Source of the DNA: Bradyrhizobium sp. Leo170
Lineage (GTDB): Bacteria; Pseudomonadota; Alphaproteobacteria; Rhizobiales; Xanthobacteraceae
Direction of reading: 5' to 3'
NCBI RefSeq assembly: GCF_004296405.1
Contig: NZ_PSRR01000018.1
Span: 1 to 50,946 of the forward strand
DNA length: 50,946 nucleotides
Position 1 is the first letter of the stretch. Every line of letters starts with the position of its first letter. Made by a program: the position numbers and the translations under genes. The notes under the pieces are model-generated. The model was not told where the DNA came from and did no database searches. It saw only the letters and a program-made list of their open reading frames with translations. Below are positions 33,018 to 41,592 of this stretch, in pieces.

Positions 33018-33137
33018 CGTCATTGCGAGGAGCGAAGCGACGAAGCAATCCATGTTTCCGCAAGTGGAGGCATGGATTGCTTCGCGGAGCCTGTCATCGG
33101 GCGGCGCTACGCGCCGACCCGTTGGCTCGCAATGACG
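33018..33137. repeat. Family B repeat carrying the nested 43-bp unit
   Basis: The family B ends (CGTCATTGCGAGGAGCGAAG, CTCGCAATGACG) are interrupted at 33086-33128 by a 43-bp palindromic unit GGAGCCTGTCATCGGGC to GACCCGTTGGCTC. This is the reverse complement, with small changes in the central loop, of the unit in the family A repeat at 23353-23395. Confidence 0.8.
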
Positions 33138-33169
33138 GCATCATCGCGCGATGCGTCCGAGTCCGAGGC

Positions 33170-34381
33170 TTACGATCGCACGGCCGGCGGCGCCTGCAGT
33201 GTTGGCGCCGCAGCCGCGAGAATCTCCGCACGATCACCTGTCCGTGGCGGATAGATCCGCACGTGATTGATGGTCTGCTTGGTCAATTTGGCGGCGGCCC
33301 CGCTGGTGCGCACCTGGCGATCCCATCCTTCCGTGTACAAGGCCCCCCATGCGCCGAGATCGAGCACGGTGACATACCAATCGATATGTAGCGGCAGCAT
33401 CGTCCGCCCGAACAGGTCGGCGACGACATTGTGGCCTGCGAAGCGGCCCATCGGCCGGGCGAACTGGCAGGACATCACGGAGCAGTGGACGCCGTCCACG
33501 AAACTGCAAGCCACGTCGCCGGCGGCAAAGACATTCGTTGCACCAGTTGCGCGCATGAATTGATCGACGATGACGCGACCATATCGGTCCCGTTCGACAT
33601 CCAGCGTCTCAGCCAGCGGACTTGCGCGCATGCCCGCGCACCACACGACTGTTTGTGTGGGAATGATCTCCCCCGAACTGAGCGTGATGGCATTTGCGTC
33701 GAGCGCGGCAACCGTCACGCCCAGCCGCGTTTCGACGCCGAGCGCCGAGAGCGCCTCATTGATGACCGGGCGGGCGTTATCGCCGATCGTGACGCCAACC
33801 GCGGGATTGGGGTCGATGAGGATGATGCGTCGATCGCCGGTGATGGCGGCGCGATCGAGCTTGCTCGGCATCTCGGTTGCGACTTCAATCCCGGTGAAAC
33901 CGGCGCCGACCACGACCACCGTGGAGCGCGCTTCCGATGGCGCCGCTGCGCCGAGCGCTGCGAGGTGTGCGTCGAGCCGGACGGCAGCCGCATAGGTGTC
34001 CACGTCGAAGCTGTTGGCGGCGAGGCCCGGAATCGCCGGACGCGCCAGTTCGCTGCCAAGCGCCAATACCAGCCGATCGTAAGTCAAAACCTCCGGGCCG
34101 TCGCGCGTTATAACGCTCACCTGCTGTTTGACCGCATCGATCGCTTGCACCTCGGCAACCCCATGAGCGACGCCGATAGGGTCCAGCACCTCGGCAAGCG
34201 GGATCGCCGCCTTGGTCAGGTCGACTTCATAATTGCGAACGCGAATGTTGTGATAGGGATTGCGGTCGATCACGAGGATCTCGACCTCGGCCATCCGGCC
34301 GATCTCATCGCGCTTGCGCGCAGCGCCGATGGCAGCCCAGAGGCCGGCGAATCCCGCACCGATGACAATAATGCGCGCCAT
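33170..34381 (-). CDS. NADH dehydrogenase-like FAD oxidoreductase (NDH-2 family)
   Basis: A 403-residue pyridine-nucleotide-disulphide-type flavoprotein, probably a single-subunit NADH:quinone oxidoreductase or relative bound to the inner membrane surface. The FAD motif is ARIIVIGAGFAGLWAAIGA at 2-20, the NAD(P)H motif STVVVVGAGFTGIEVATEM near 151-169, and the second FAD motif ATNVFAAGDVACSF near 285. C-terminal segments resemble those that dock NDH-2 to the membrane. GGAGAGGAA lies just before the ATG at 34381, excluding the longer frame. Confidence 0.88.
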   Translation of the reverse strand: MARIIVIGAGFAGLWAAIGAARKRDEIGRMAEVEILVIDRNPYHNIRVRNYEVDLTKAAIPLAEVLDPIGVAHGVAEVQAIDAVKQQVSVITRDGPEVLTYDRLVLALGSELARPAIPGLAANSFDVDTYAAAVRLDAHLAALGAAAPSEARSTVVVVGAGFTGIEVATEMPSKLDRAAITGDRRIILIDPNPAVGVTIGDNARPVINEALSALGVETRLGVTVAALDANAITLSSGEIIPTQTVVWCAGMRASPLAETLDVERDRYGRVIVDQFMRATGATNVFAAGDVACSFVDGVHCSVMSCQFARPMGRFAGHNVVADLFGRTMLPLHIDWYVTVLDLGAWGALYTEGWDRQVRTSGAAAKLTKQTINHVRIYPPRTGDRAEILAAAAPTLQAPPAVRS

Positions 34382-34483
34382 TTCCTCTCCGAGCGCCCTC
34401 GCTTCTCCGAGCTCCGTCAGTGAGCTTGTCCTGAACCGACGCGGCAATCAAGCCGGGCGAGCCGGCGCATTTCACGTACTCGC

Positions 34484-34608
34484 GCATGATCCGGAAAAGT
34501 GGAGACCGGTTTTCCCTCGCGACAAACGCGAAGCGTTTGCGCGGAGATCATGCTCAAACAAAAAGCTAGAGCGAGATGATGATTCGAAGAAAAATCATCA
34601 CGCTCTAG
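34484..34608 (+). repeat. Dispersed repeat family F, copy 1
   Basis: The 125-base element runs GCATGATCCGGAAAAGTGG, ACCGGTTTTCCCTCGCGAC, AACGCGAAGCGTTTGCGCGG, ATCATGCTCAAACAAAAAG and a closing hairpin AGATGATGATTCGAAGAAAA. A nearly identical copy in the opposite direction lies at 36194-36322. It occupies much of the 341-base gap between the NDH-2-like and Spy-like genes; the remainder (34609-34722) holds nothing I recognise. Confidence 0.85.
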
Positions 34609-34722
34609 CGCACGCTCGCATGTCCAGCCCAGCTATTCCGCTTCTTAACGGACGACTAGCAAATGCGACAGGGGATGCGAAGTGCTGCCTTAGCCGATCA
34701 GCGCCGCTTGACGATGGAAAAA

Positions 34723-36016
34723 TCACACCCCCTGCTTCTTCGGCCCGAGCCCCTCGAACTGCGTCTTCTGCTCGTCACTCAGGTACCAATAGAAATCGTC
34801 GACCGCGTCGTTCACGCTTCCGATCGCCTCTCGCATTGCTTCCAACCGCGCCTTTGCGGCCTTAAGGCGGGCCGGCGGGGTGAGCGCGTCCTTTGGCGGA
34901 CATGCGCTTAAGGCTTCCATGGTGCCCATCGTGGTGTCCTGCACCAATTCGAGCGCGGCGCGTTGGGTATCGTTCAGTTTCAGGCTGGCGGCGATGTCGT
35001 CGAGGGGCCATTGCTGGGCGACGAGCTGGCGGTATTGCTTTTCGGCCTGTTGCTCGTCCTGCGGTTCGCGGCTCGCCTGGCAGGCGGCGTCCTGCATCTC
35101 CTTCAGCTTCGCGGCCGCAGCGTTAGCGCGGCGGTCGCGTTGGGGCGCGTTGAGCCGCGCCTTCTGCTCATCGCTCAGGAGATCGTAGAACTTTTGGAAT
35201 GCCGGCTGAACGGCCTCAACTCCGCTCAGCATCGCGTTGACGCGGCTCTGCATGGCCGCGAGCCGTTCCAGCGCGGTGGTTGCGGCCTGTGCTGGACAGG
35301 AGGCGCGGATGGTGTCGCCGGCGGAAGTCCAGGCGCTCGCGAGCTCGTCGAAGGCTGTGCGTTGCGCCTCGTTCGCCGCGACCACCCGGCCGATCCGCTC
35401 GAGGGCAACGCCGGTCGTCTCGGCGGTGTCGCCGCCACAGAGCTCCTCCTGCACGGAGGGCGCTTTGCGATGCCGCCTCCCGGCGGGGCGCTCGGCCGCA
35501 AACGCTGAGAGATCGCTCGCAGCGTAAGGCGAGAAGATCGCGGCGTAGAGATCGCCGTAGCCATAGGCCCAGAAGCCGCTGCCATCACTGAGAAGCGCGT
35601 AGTCATAGAGATCGCTATAGGCGAACGGCCAGAACAGCGGACCGACCCAGCCGTATGAACCGTCGGCGTGCTGCCACCAGCCTTGCGCAGCTCGGCCGCC
35701 CTGCCAGCCGGCCAGCGCCGCGACGGCAGTGAGCTGCGCGCGCTCACTCGGGCGCATCGACTCGGCGGCGGAGCGAAGATCTTGCGGTCTGAAGATCTTG
35801 CGGTCTTAAGGCAGCCATTCGGACGCGGCTGTGGCGCGCCGCCATGCGTGCGCGCCGGAGACCTGCGACCGACATCATGCCGGCCATCGCGAAGCGCGCG
35901 ACACCGACGGGGCCGCCAACGCGCAGGCGGAGGCCCGCCTCGGCCGCGCTCGGCAGCGCTCCCAGAACGACCAGGGCAAGGCCGGCCGCAGCCATTCCAA
36001 GGCGGGACTTTGGCAT
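34723..36016 (-). pseudogene. Spy/LTXXQ-motif periplasmic protein, split by a 16-bp duplication
   Basis: The 5' part (start 36016, GGGAGAG site) encodes a signal peptide (residues 1-27, ending PSAAEA) and an Arg-rich segment, and stops at 35744. The rest continues in another frame from about 35790 to 34723: an aromatic, Asp-rich region (YGWVGPLFWPFAYSDLYD) and two Spy-like helical modules, each with a LSDEQK motif (LLSDEQKARLN, YLSDEQKTQFE). The frames meet at a perfect tandem duplication of 16 bases at 35775-35806. Removing one copy gives a single frame of about 425 codons reading ALRPQDLRSAAESMRPSERA. The intact protein would be a periplasmic chaperone-like stress protein. The duplication may be a mutation, a phase switch or an assembly error. 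Confidence 0.8.
35775..35806. repeat. 16-bp perfect tandem duplication in the Spy-like gene
   Basis: GAAGATCTTGCGGTCT occurs twice with no gap. Since 16 is not a multiple of three, the second copy shifts the reading frame; loss of one copy would restore the gene. Confidence 0.95.
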
Positions 36017-36193
36017 GATCTCTCCCTTGGCTTCCCTCCTCAGCGGCCAGGCCGCATCGCGTCACAAATATGACTCGGAGCGAAACCGAAAGTTCCCCCC
36101 GCGGTCGTTTTCATTCGGGTGAATCTGCGGTCAGGTGACGATGTCAAACCGCTGAGGTTACATCGTGGCGCTTTTTTTTAACGGATATCTTCT

Positions 36194-36322
36194 TAGAGCG
36201 TGATGATTTTTCTTCGAATCGTCATCCCGCTCTATCTTTTTGTTTGAGCATGATCTCCGCGCAAACGCTTCGCGTTTGTCGCGAGGGAAAACCGGTTTCC
36301 ACTTTTCCGGATCATGCTCTAG
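36194..36322 (-). repeat. Dispersed repeat family F, copy 2 (inverted)
   Basis: This is the reverse complement of the element at 34484-34608, with about five differences over 125 bases by eye. The two copies flank the Spy-like gene in opposite orientation about 1.6 kb apart. Confidence 0.88.
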
Positions 36323-36722
36323 AGATCGCTGATGCATTTTACGCGCGTCGACGCGAGGGACGTTTCATCCAAAATCGATCGCGGACGTCCGTAGTGGCAA
36401 TGAAAAGCTACGCTGAAGCAGAGAAGTCCAGAGACCACCTTTCGCGAGATTTTTAGGGTTATTCGATTTTCGACTTTTGCAACAATATCCCTTCTATAGC
36501 GGCACAAGACGGGAAATCGCCTGATGTCTGGGTCGGGTCATTTGCTACGAGGGCGAGCCACCGGCAGACGCGGCTATGGCCACTATCTCGCCGAAAGCGG
36601 AAGCAAATCTAGTGCATTGGCGGATCCGTTACGGATATGATTCAAGCTTCGAAGTCGTAGCCCTCGAAACCTGGTTCGAGGTATCAAGCATGTGCGGAGC
36701 GGTATCTTCGCCCGCGCTGCCC
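36323..36722. other. Gap without a supported gene
   Basis: After the family F repeat there is a stretch of lower GC content (36323-36500, AT-rich around TTCGATTTTCGACTTTTGC) and then ordinary sequence up to the S24-type gene. The short frames here are mainly translations of the repeat or lack ribosome-binding sites. No RNA or palindromic element is evident. The local drop in GC is the only notable sign. Confidence 0.5.
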
Positions 36723-37379
36723 TCACTGCCTCACCCACACGATCCGCGCGATCCAGGCCACATCCTCGGCTGCGAGCGTGCGATCCGGCTCCGCCGGATT
36801 GAACGACTGCAATTCGAGCGTCTTTGCCGTGCGGCGTTTGCACTCCTTCACCAGCATCTCACCGTCCTTCGTCCGCAGCACCACGCGGTCACCGCGGCGG
36901 ATCGGGGTTGAGGGCGACACCAGGATGATGTCGCCCTCGCGGAAAACCGGCCGCAGCGTATCGCCGGAGATTTCGAGCGCGTAGGCGTGCTCGTCCGGGA
37001 TCGTCGGCAGCGCCACCTCGTCCCAGCCTTTGCCGGTCGGAAAGCCGTTGTCGTCGAAAGCATCGCTTGCCGCCGCCTCGGCGAGGCCGATCAGCGGCAC
37101 CGAGGGGCCGCCGCGGCCGCCGCCATCGCCGATCAACTGCACGAAGGCGTCGATGGACACATTGGTCGCGGCGAGCGCCTTGGCGACCGATTCGGTCGAT
37201 GGCCAGCGCTCGCGGCCGTCGGCGGTGATGCGTTTGGACTTGTTGAAGGTCGTGGGGTCCAGCCCGGCGCGCCGGGCAAGCCCGGACGGCGACATTCCGG
37301 CGCGCTCCGCAAGCCGGTCCAGCGCGGCCCAGACCTGGCCGTGGGTGAGCAGGCGCGATTGCTTGGGCGGTCTGACCAT
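36723..37379 (-). CDS. S24-type helix-turn-helix repressor with Thr in place of the catalytic Ser
   Basis: A 218-residue regulator related to LexA/CI. The N-terminal helix-turn-helix lies at about 14-75 (LDRLAERAGMSPSGLARRAG, LDPTTFNKSKR). The C-terminal S24 domain at about 125-205 has ALEISGDTLRPVFREGDIIL, where the usual SGDSMxP is SGDTLRP, so the nucleophile is Thr141 (codon ACG). The general-base Lys178 is kept in GEMLVKECKRR. Family members self-cleave with RecA; here cleavage may be slow or absent, leaving a constitutive repressor. The protein ends KTLELQSFNPAEPDRTLAAE, which is typical of the rhizobial form. It is divergent from the DUF952 gene. Confidence 0.88.
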   Translation of the reverse strand: MVRPPKQSRLLTHGQVWAALDRLAERAGMSPSGLARRAGLDPTTFNKSKRITADGRERWPSTESVAKALAATNVSIDAFVQLIGDGGGRGGPSVPLIGLAEAAASDAFDDNGFPTGKGWDEVALPTIPDEHAYALEISGDTLRPVFREGDIILVSPSTPIRRGDRVVLRTKDGEMLVKECKRRTAKTLELQSFNPAEPDRTLAAEDVAWIARIVWVRQ

Positions 37380-37562
37380 CGGAATTCCGCCGTTCGGATT
37401 TAGGAATTATTGCCGGAACCCGCGGCTTTCCGCAAATGTCCCCAATCGGCCCTGCTGTGGCGCTTGAGTTGCGCCACGGGCGTCGATACGTTCCCTCACT
37501 GACCCGACCAGTTTCGGGAAAACCCCAACAGACTCAAGCGACAAGCAGGGGACACCGGAAAG

Positions 37563-37907
37563 GTGCGCACGATCTATAAAATCAGCCCTGCCTCGGCCTG
37601 GCGCGAGGCCGAGCGGGCCGGGGTGTATCGGGGTAGTGCCGACGATCTGCGCGACGGTTTCATCCACTTCTCCACCGCATCCCAACTCGCCGGGACCGCG
37701 CGGAAGCACTTTTTCGGTCAGACCGGCCTGTTCCTGATCGCGGTTGACGCTGATGCACTTGGTGACACCCTCCGCTGGGAGCCTTCCCGTAACGATGAAT
37801 TGTTTCCGCATCTCTATGGCGAGCTCGATCTCGGTGCGGTCACCGCGGTCTACGACCTGCCGGCACGCGCCGACGGCACCCATGTGATCCCGGAGCAGCT
37901 CCCGTGA
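37563..37907 (+). CDS. DUF952 domain protein
   Basis: A 114-residue cytosolic protein of the DUF952 family (glutathione S-transferase-domain-associated in some species). The family pattern is clear: IYKISPASAWREAERAGVYR at 4-23, DGFIHFSTASQL near 31-42 and FPHLYGELDL near 81-90. The fold resembles ADP-ribosyltransferase-like domains, but no activity is established. The start is GTG at 37563. It overlaps pyrD by 4 bases (GTGA), so the two are translationally coupled. Confidence 0.9.
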   Translation: MRTIYKISPASAWREAERAGVYRGSADDLRDGFIHFSTASQLAGTARKHFFGQTGLFLIAVDADALGDTLRWEPSRNDELFPHLYGELDLGAVTAVYDLPARADGTHVIPEQLP

Positions 37908-39001
37908 TCCGCGCCTTCGATGCCGTCTCGCTGCCGCTGCTGCGCTGGCTCGATCCGGAGGACGCCCACCGGCTGGCGATCCAGGGCCTGCGCTTCCTGC
38001 CGCCGATCCGCCAGCGGCTGGATGACCCGAAGCTCGCGGTGCGAGCGTTCGGCTTGAATTTTCCCAATCCGATCGGCATGGCCGCGGGCTTCGACAAGAA
38101 CGCGGAGGCGCCCGATGCGCTGCTCAAGCTCGGCTTCGGCTTTGTCGAGATTGGCTCGGTGACGCCGCTGCCGCAGGCCGGCAATGCCAGGCCGCGGCTG
38201 TTCCGGCTCGAGCGGGATGAGGCCGTCATCAACCGCATGGGCTTCAACAATGACGGCGCGGCGGTGGTGCTGCGGCGGCTCGCCAGCCGCGCGCATCTTT
38301 CCGGCATCGTCGGCGTCAATGTCGGCGCCAACAAGGATTCGCCTGATCGTACCGCCGACTATGTGAAGCTGATCGAGACCTTTGCGCCGGTCGCGAGCTA
38401 CTTCACCATCAACGTGTCCTCGCCGAACACGCCGGGCTTGCGCAATCTGCAGCAATCGGCGGCGCTCGACGACCTCCTGGCGCGGGTCATCGATACCCGC
38501 GAGCGGGTGCGGAAGAATGCCGGCGACTCGCCGGTGCTCTTGAAGATCGCGCCGGATCTGAGCCTCGCCGAGCTCGACGACGTCGTCCACATTGCGCGCT
38601 CGCGGCGCGTCGACGGCATGATCGTCGCCAACACCACGCTGGCGCGGCCCTCGATCTTGCGCGAGCAGGCCCGCGCGAAAGAGCAGGGCGGTCTCTCAGG
38701 CCGGCCGCTGTTCCGCCTGTCGACGCGGATGGTGGCGGAGACCTACGTGCGCGCGGAGGGTGCGTTTCCTCTGATCGGCGTCGGCGGCATCGATTCCGGC
38801 GGCGCCGCGCTGACAAAAATCCGCGCCGGCGCCAGCCTGATCCAGCTTTACTCCGCGCTGGTCTATAAGGGCCTCGGTCTCGTCGACGACATCAAGCGCG
38901 ATCTCTCCTCGACGCTCCTGCGCACCGGCCGCGACTCGCTGTCCGAAATCGTCGGCGCTGATGCCGCGACCATCACGGCCGAGGACTGGCCGGTGCGGTA
39001 G
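37904..39001 (+). CDS. pyrD: Dihydroorotate dehydrogenase (quinone), class 2
   Basis: This FMN enzyme oxidises dihydroorotate to orotate in pyrimidine synthesis and passes electrons to membrane quinone. The 365-residue length with an N-terminal amphipathic helix (about 1-35) is the class 2 form. Motifs include FPNPIGMAAGFDKNAEAPDA near 50-69, FTINVSSPNTPGLRNLQ near 167-183 with the catalytic Ser, and LIGVGGIDSGGAA near 288-300 for FMN phosphate. The start is GTG within the DUF952 stop. The conserved arrangement of a DUF952 gene before pyrD suggests shared transcription. Confidence 0.96.
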   Translation: MIRAFDAVSLPLLRWLDPEDAHRLAIQGLRFLPPIRQRLDDPKLAVRAFGLNFPNPIGMAAGFDKNAEAPDALLKLGFGFVEIGSVTPLPQAGNARPRLFRLERDEAVINRMGFNNDGAAVVLRRLASRAHLSGIVGVNVGANKDSPDRTADYVKLIETFAPVASYFTINVSSPNTPGLRNLQQSAALDDLLARVIDTRERVRKNAGDSPVLLKIAPDLSLAELDDVVHIARSRRVDGMIVANTTLARPSILREQARAKEQGGLSGRPLFRLSTRMVAETYVRAEGAFPLIGVGGIDSGGAALTKIRAGASLIQLYSALVYKGLGLVDDIKRDLSSTLLRTGRDSLSEIVGADAATITAEDWPVR

Positions 39002-39008
39002 AGTCTTC

Positions 39009-39096
39009 GTAGCCCGGATGGAGCGAAGCGCAATCCGGGAAGCCGCTCTCCGCAACACTGAAGGCCCCGGATTGCGCTGCGCTCCATCCGGGCTAC
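39009..39096. repeat. Palindromic repeat, family A
   Basis: GTAGCCCGGATGGAGCGAAG at the left and CTGCGCTCCATCCGGGCTAC at the right bound the element between pyrD and the MATE gene. Its last bases supply the stop codon of the MATE gene (TAG, minus strand, 39095-39093). Confidence 0.85.
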
Positions 39097-40430
39097 GGCA
39101 TCTCCGGCTTGAGAAATGACGCCCTGAACAGCGCCGGATAGCGCAGCGCTTCCAATCCGCCGCGCGCGGCGTAGTGCACCAGCAGCGCGGTCCACAGCCC
39201 GGCATTGCCGAAGGGGCGCAGCAGGAACCAAGCGGCGAGGAAGATCACGAGCGACAGCACCATCAGATTGCGCATGTCGCGCGCCCAGGTCGCGCCGATA
39301 TAGACGCCGTCATAGGCGAAGGCGAACACCGCCAGCAGCGGCGACAGGATCACGAACAGCAGGAACGCGCGTGCAGCCTGCCGCACCTCCGTGTTCGCGG
39401 TCATGATATCGATCAGCGCCGGCCCGAACAGCGCGAACGCCGCCATCACCGCGAGCGCGAACACAAAGCCCCAGACAATGACCAGCCGGACCGCACCGGC
39501 AAACGCATAGCGGTCGCGCGCGCCATAGGCGCGGCCGCAAAGCTGCTCGGCGGCATTGGCGAGGCCGTCGAGGAAGAAGGCGCTGACCAGCAGGAAATTG
39601 TTCAACACCGCATTCGCCGCCAGCGTGACGTCGCCGGCGCGGGCGCCTTGCGCGGTGAAGAACAAAAACGCCGTGATCAGCGCTGCGGTGCGGATCATGA
39701 TGTCGCGGTTGACCGCGAGCATCCGCATCAGTTTTTCGCGCGCAAACAGCGTGCCGGGCGGGATGTCGAGCTGTCCGCCGGTGAGATGCCGCGCGATGAG
39801 GATGCCGAGCACCAGCCCGGCCGCTTCCGCGATCACAGCGGCGACCGCCGCGCCGGCGATGCCGAGATTGAACACCAGCACCAGCAGCATGGTCGCCGCC
39901 ATGTTGACGACGTTGATCGCGATCTGCGTCGACAGCGCCAACGTCGCCCGCGCCTGGCCGATCAGCCAGCCGAGCACGACGTAATTGGCGAGCGCGAGCG
40001 GCGCCGACCAGATGCGGATCAGGAAATAGGTCTTCGCGGCTGCCGTCACGCCCTCGCTGCCGCCCATCGCGCTGAGCAGGATCGCCGAGAGCGGCACCTG
40101 CAGCACGATCAGCGCGGCGCCGATGACTGCCGCGACGATGAAGCCGCGCACCAGGATCGCACGCAGTTCCTGCGTCTCGCCGGCGCCGAGCGACTGGGCG
40201 GTGAAGGCGACCGTGCTCATGCGCAGGAATGCGAACAGCCAGAACATGCAGTCGAACAGCACGGAGGCCATCGCGACCCCACCGAGCAGCGCCGCGTCAT
40301 CCAATCGTCCGATCGCGGTGGTGGAGACGATCCCGATCAGCGGCGTCGTCAGGTTCGCGATCATCGCGGGACCCGCGATGGCGAACACCTGCCTGCTCGT
40401 GACCTCGGCGGATGGGTTTGGTGCGTGCAT
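39093..40430 (-). CDS. MATE family efflux transporter (DinF-like)
   Basis: A 445-residue, 12-helix exporter of the MATE superfamily, DinF branch. The opening SRQVFAIAGPAMIANLTTPL, the GRLDDAALLGGVAMASVLFD segment and QSLGAGETQELRA are typical, as is AANAVLNNFLLVSAFFLDGL in the second half. It should export drugs or organic cations by ion antiport. The stop codon lies within a palindromic repeat, so its C-terminus may have been set by the element. It is four bases downstream of the MBL-fold gene on the same strand, hence probably in one operon with it. It is distinct from the MATE gene at 9884-11329. Confidence 0.92.
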   Translation of the reverse strand: MHAPNPSAEVTSRQVFAIAGPAMIANLTTPLIGIVSTTAIGRLDDAALLGGVAMASVLFDCMFWLFAFLRMSTVAFTAQSLGAGETQELRAILVRGFIVAAVIGAALIVLQVPLSAILLSAMGGSEGVTAAAKTYFLIRIWSAPLALANYVVLGWLIGQARATLALSTQIAINVVNMAATMLLVLVFNLGIAGAAVAAVIAEAAGLVLGILIARHLTGGQLDIPPGTLFAREKLMRMLAVNRDIMIRTAALITAFLFFTAQGARAGDVTLAANAVLNNFLLVSAFFLDGLANAAEQLCGRAYGARDRYAFAGAVRLVIVWGFVFALAVMAAFALFGPALIDIMTANTEVRQAARAFLLFVILSPLLAVFAFAYDGVYIGATWARDMRNLMVLSLVIFLAAWFLLRPFGNAGLWTALLVHYAARGGLEALRYPALFRASFLKPEMP

Positions 40431-40433
40431 CTG

Positions 40434-41168
40434 CTAGAACACCACCACCATGCCGTCGCTGGCAGTGGTGTAGGGCAGCTCGTCCACGCGGCCGAGCATA
40501 TCATCGCTCATATGGGTCAGCACCAGCCGCTTGGCGCCGATCTCGGGCAGATGCGATTCCAGCGTCGTCAGGCTGAGATGGTTCTTGACGATCTTGTCGT
40601 AGGTATAGGCTTCCGCGATGAACAGGTCGGCGTTGCGCGCCGCCGGGATCAGCGCCTCCGTCCATTCGGTGTCGGCGCTGTAGGCGATGACGCGGCCCTC
40701 GGCCTCGATGCGAAGGCTAAGGAACGGCCCGCCGGATTCGCCGTGCACCACCGGATAGGGCGTCACCTTCACCGCGCCGAAGCTGCGGCTTTGTTCCGGC
40801 ACCAGCGGTACGACGGAGAGATCGAAGCGCTGCTTTGTCTTCGACGAATGCTCGAACAGCGCTTCCATCACCTGTGGCAGCCGCGTCTCGATACCCTCAG
40901 GCCCCGCGATCACAAGCGGCCGGCTGCGTCGCGAGAACTGCGCATCGAGCAGGAAGAACGGCAGGCCGGCGAAATGATCGCCGTGGAAATGCGTGATCAG
41001 GATCAGATCGATCTCATCGCGCGCGATCTCGAGCCGCTTCATGGCCGGCAGCGAGGACGCGCCGCAATCGATCAGGAAATTGACGCTTCTGCCGGTGACG
41101 TGGAAGCAGGTGTTCGCGCGGCCGCCGGAGCCGAAGGCGTCACCGCAGCCGACAAATCGCAGTTGCAT
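40434..41168 (-). CDS. MBL-fold metallo-hydrolase, RNase Z-like
   Basis: A 244-residue metallo-beta-lactamase-fold hydrolase. The zinc motif is THFHGDHFAG near residue 59-68 (HxHxDH), further ligands are the His in PVVHGE near 143, the Asp in YSADTEW near 167, and the His in LVLTHMSDD near 219. The N-terminal FVGCGDAFGSGGRANTCFHV is like RNase Z and phosphodiesterase groups. The tRNA 3'-processing exosite is absent, so the substrate is open. It lies four bases ahead of the MATE gene and 18 bases behind the small membrane gene. Confidence 0.9.
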   Translation of the reverse strand: MQLRFVGCGDAFGSGGRANTCFHVTGRSVNFLIDCGASSLPAMKRLEIARDEIDLILITHFHGDHFAGLPFFLLDAQFSRRSRPLVIAGPEGIETRLPQVMEALFEHSSKTKQRFDLSVVPLVPEQSRSFGAVKVTPYPVVHGESGGPFLSLRIEAEGRVIAYSADTEWTEALIPAARNADLFIAEAYTYDKIVKNHLSLTTLESHLPEIGAKRLVLTHMSDDMLGRVDELPYTTASDGMVVVF

Positions 41169-41186
41169 CGCCCCGGTCCGCGACAG

Positions 41187-41492
41187 CTAGCGGCCGCGCG
41201 GCGTGCCGAACAGCCGCGACAACAGCCAGACCGGGATCACGATCACGGCGCCAAGCAGGAAATAGCGCCACAGCCAGTTGATGGTGTCGAACCCCAGGTC
41301 CCACAGCCGCTGGAACAGCAGGCGGATGCTGTGGATGATGTTCCAGGGATCGAATCCAACAGCCGCGAGCACCACGCCGACCAGGATCGACAAGAGGATC
41401 AGCCGGAAGGCGACCGACAGCGGCGAGCCGCCGAGAAAGCGGTACAAACCGTCATTCTGGCTGGCCGGCAAGTCACGGACGTCGTCAGGCAT
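41187..41492 (-). CDS. Small integral membrane protein (DUF6460-like)
   Basis: A 101-residue protein with two membrane helices: about 30-47 (LILLSILVGVVLAAVGF) and 76-93 (YFLLGAVIVIPVWLLSRL). The linker has an amphipathic helix (WNIIHSIRLLFQRLWDLG). I recognise it only as a conserved uncharacterised rhizobial family, DUF6460-like by memory. CGAGGAGA lies a few bases before the ATG at 41492, ruling out the longer frame. It heads the probable operon with the MBL-fold hydrolase and MATE exporter. Confidence 0.75.
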   Translation of the reverse strand: MPDDVRDLPASQNDGLYRFLGGSPLSVAFRLILLSILVGVVLAAVGFDPWNIIHSIRLLFQRLWDLGFDTINWLWRYFLLGAVIVIPVWLLSRLFGTPRGR

Positions 41493-41592
41493 TGCTGTCT
41501 CCTCGCGGGTCTGCATCCGCATTATAGGCAAGGCGGAGCACATGGGGAACCCGCGCCGCGCCGTCAATGCTTATCATACATGCCTGGAACCT

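Noticed and set aside
34484..36322. Inverted repeats around the Spy-like gene as ends of a transposon
   Set aside because: No transposase lies between them, no target duplication is visible, and the same repeat family occurs singly elsewhere (26266, 15426).
36244..36456. 70-codon frame after the Spy-like locus
   Set aside because: Its first third is a translation of the inverted family F repeat, and no ribosome-binding site or family is seen.
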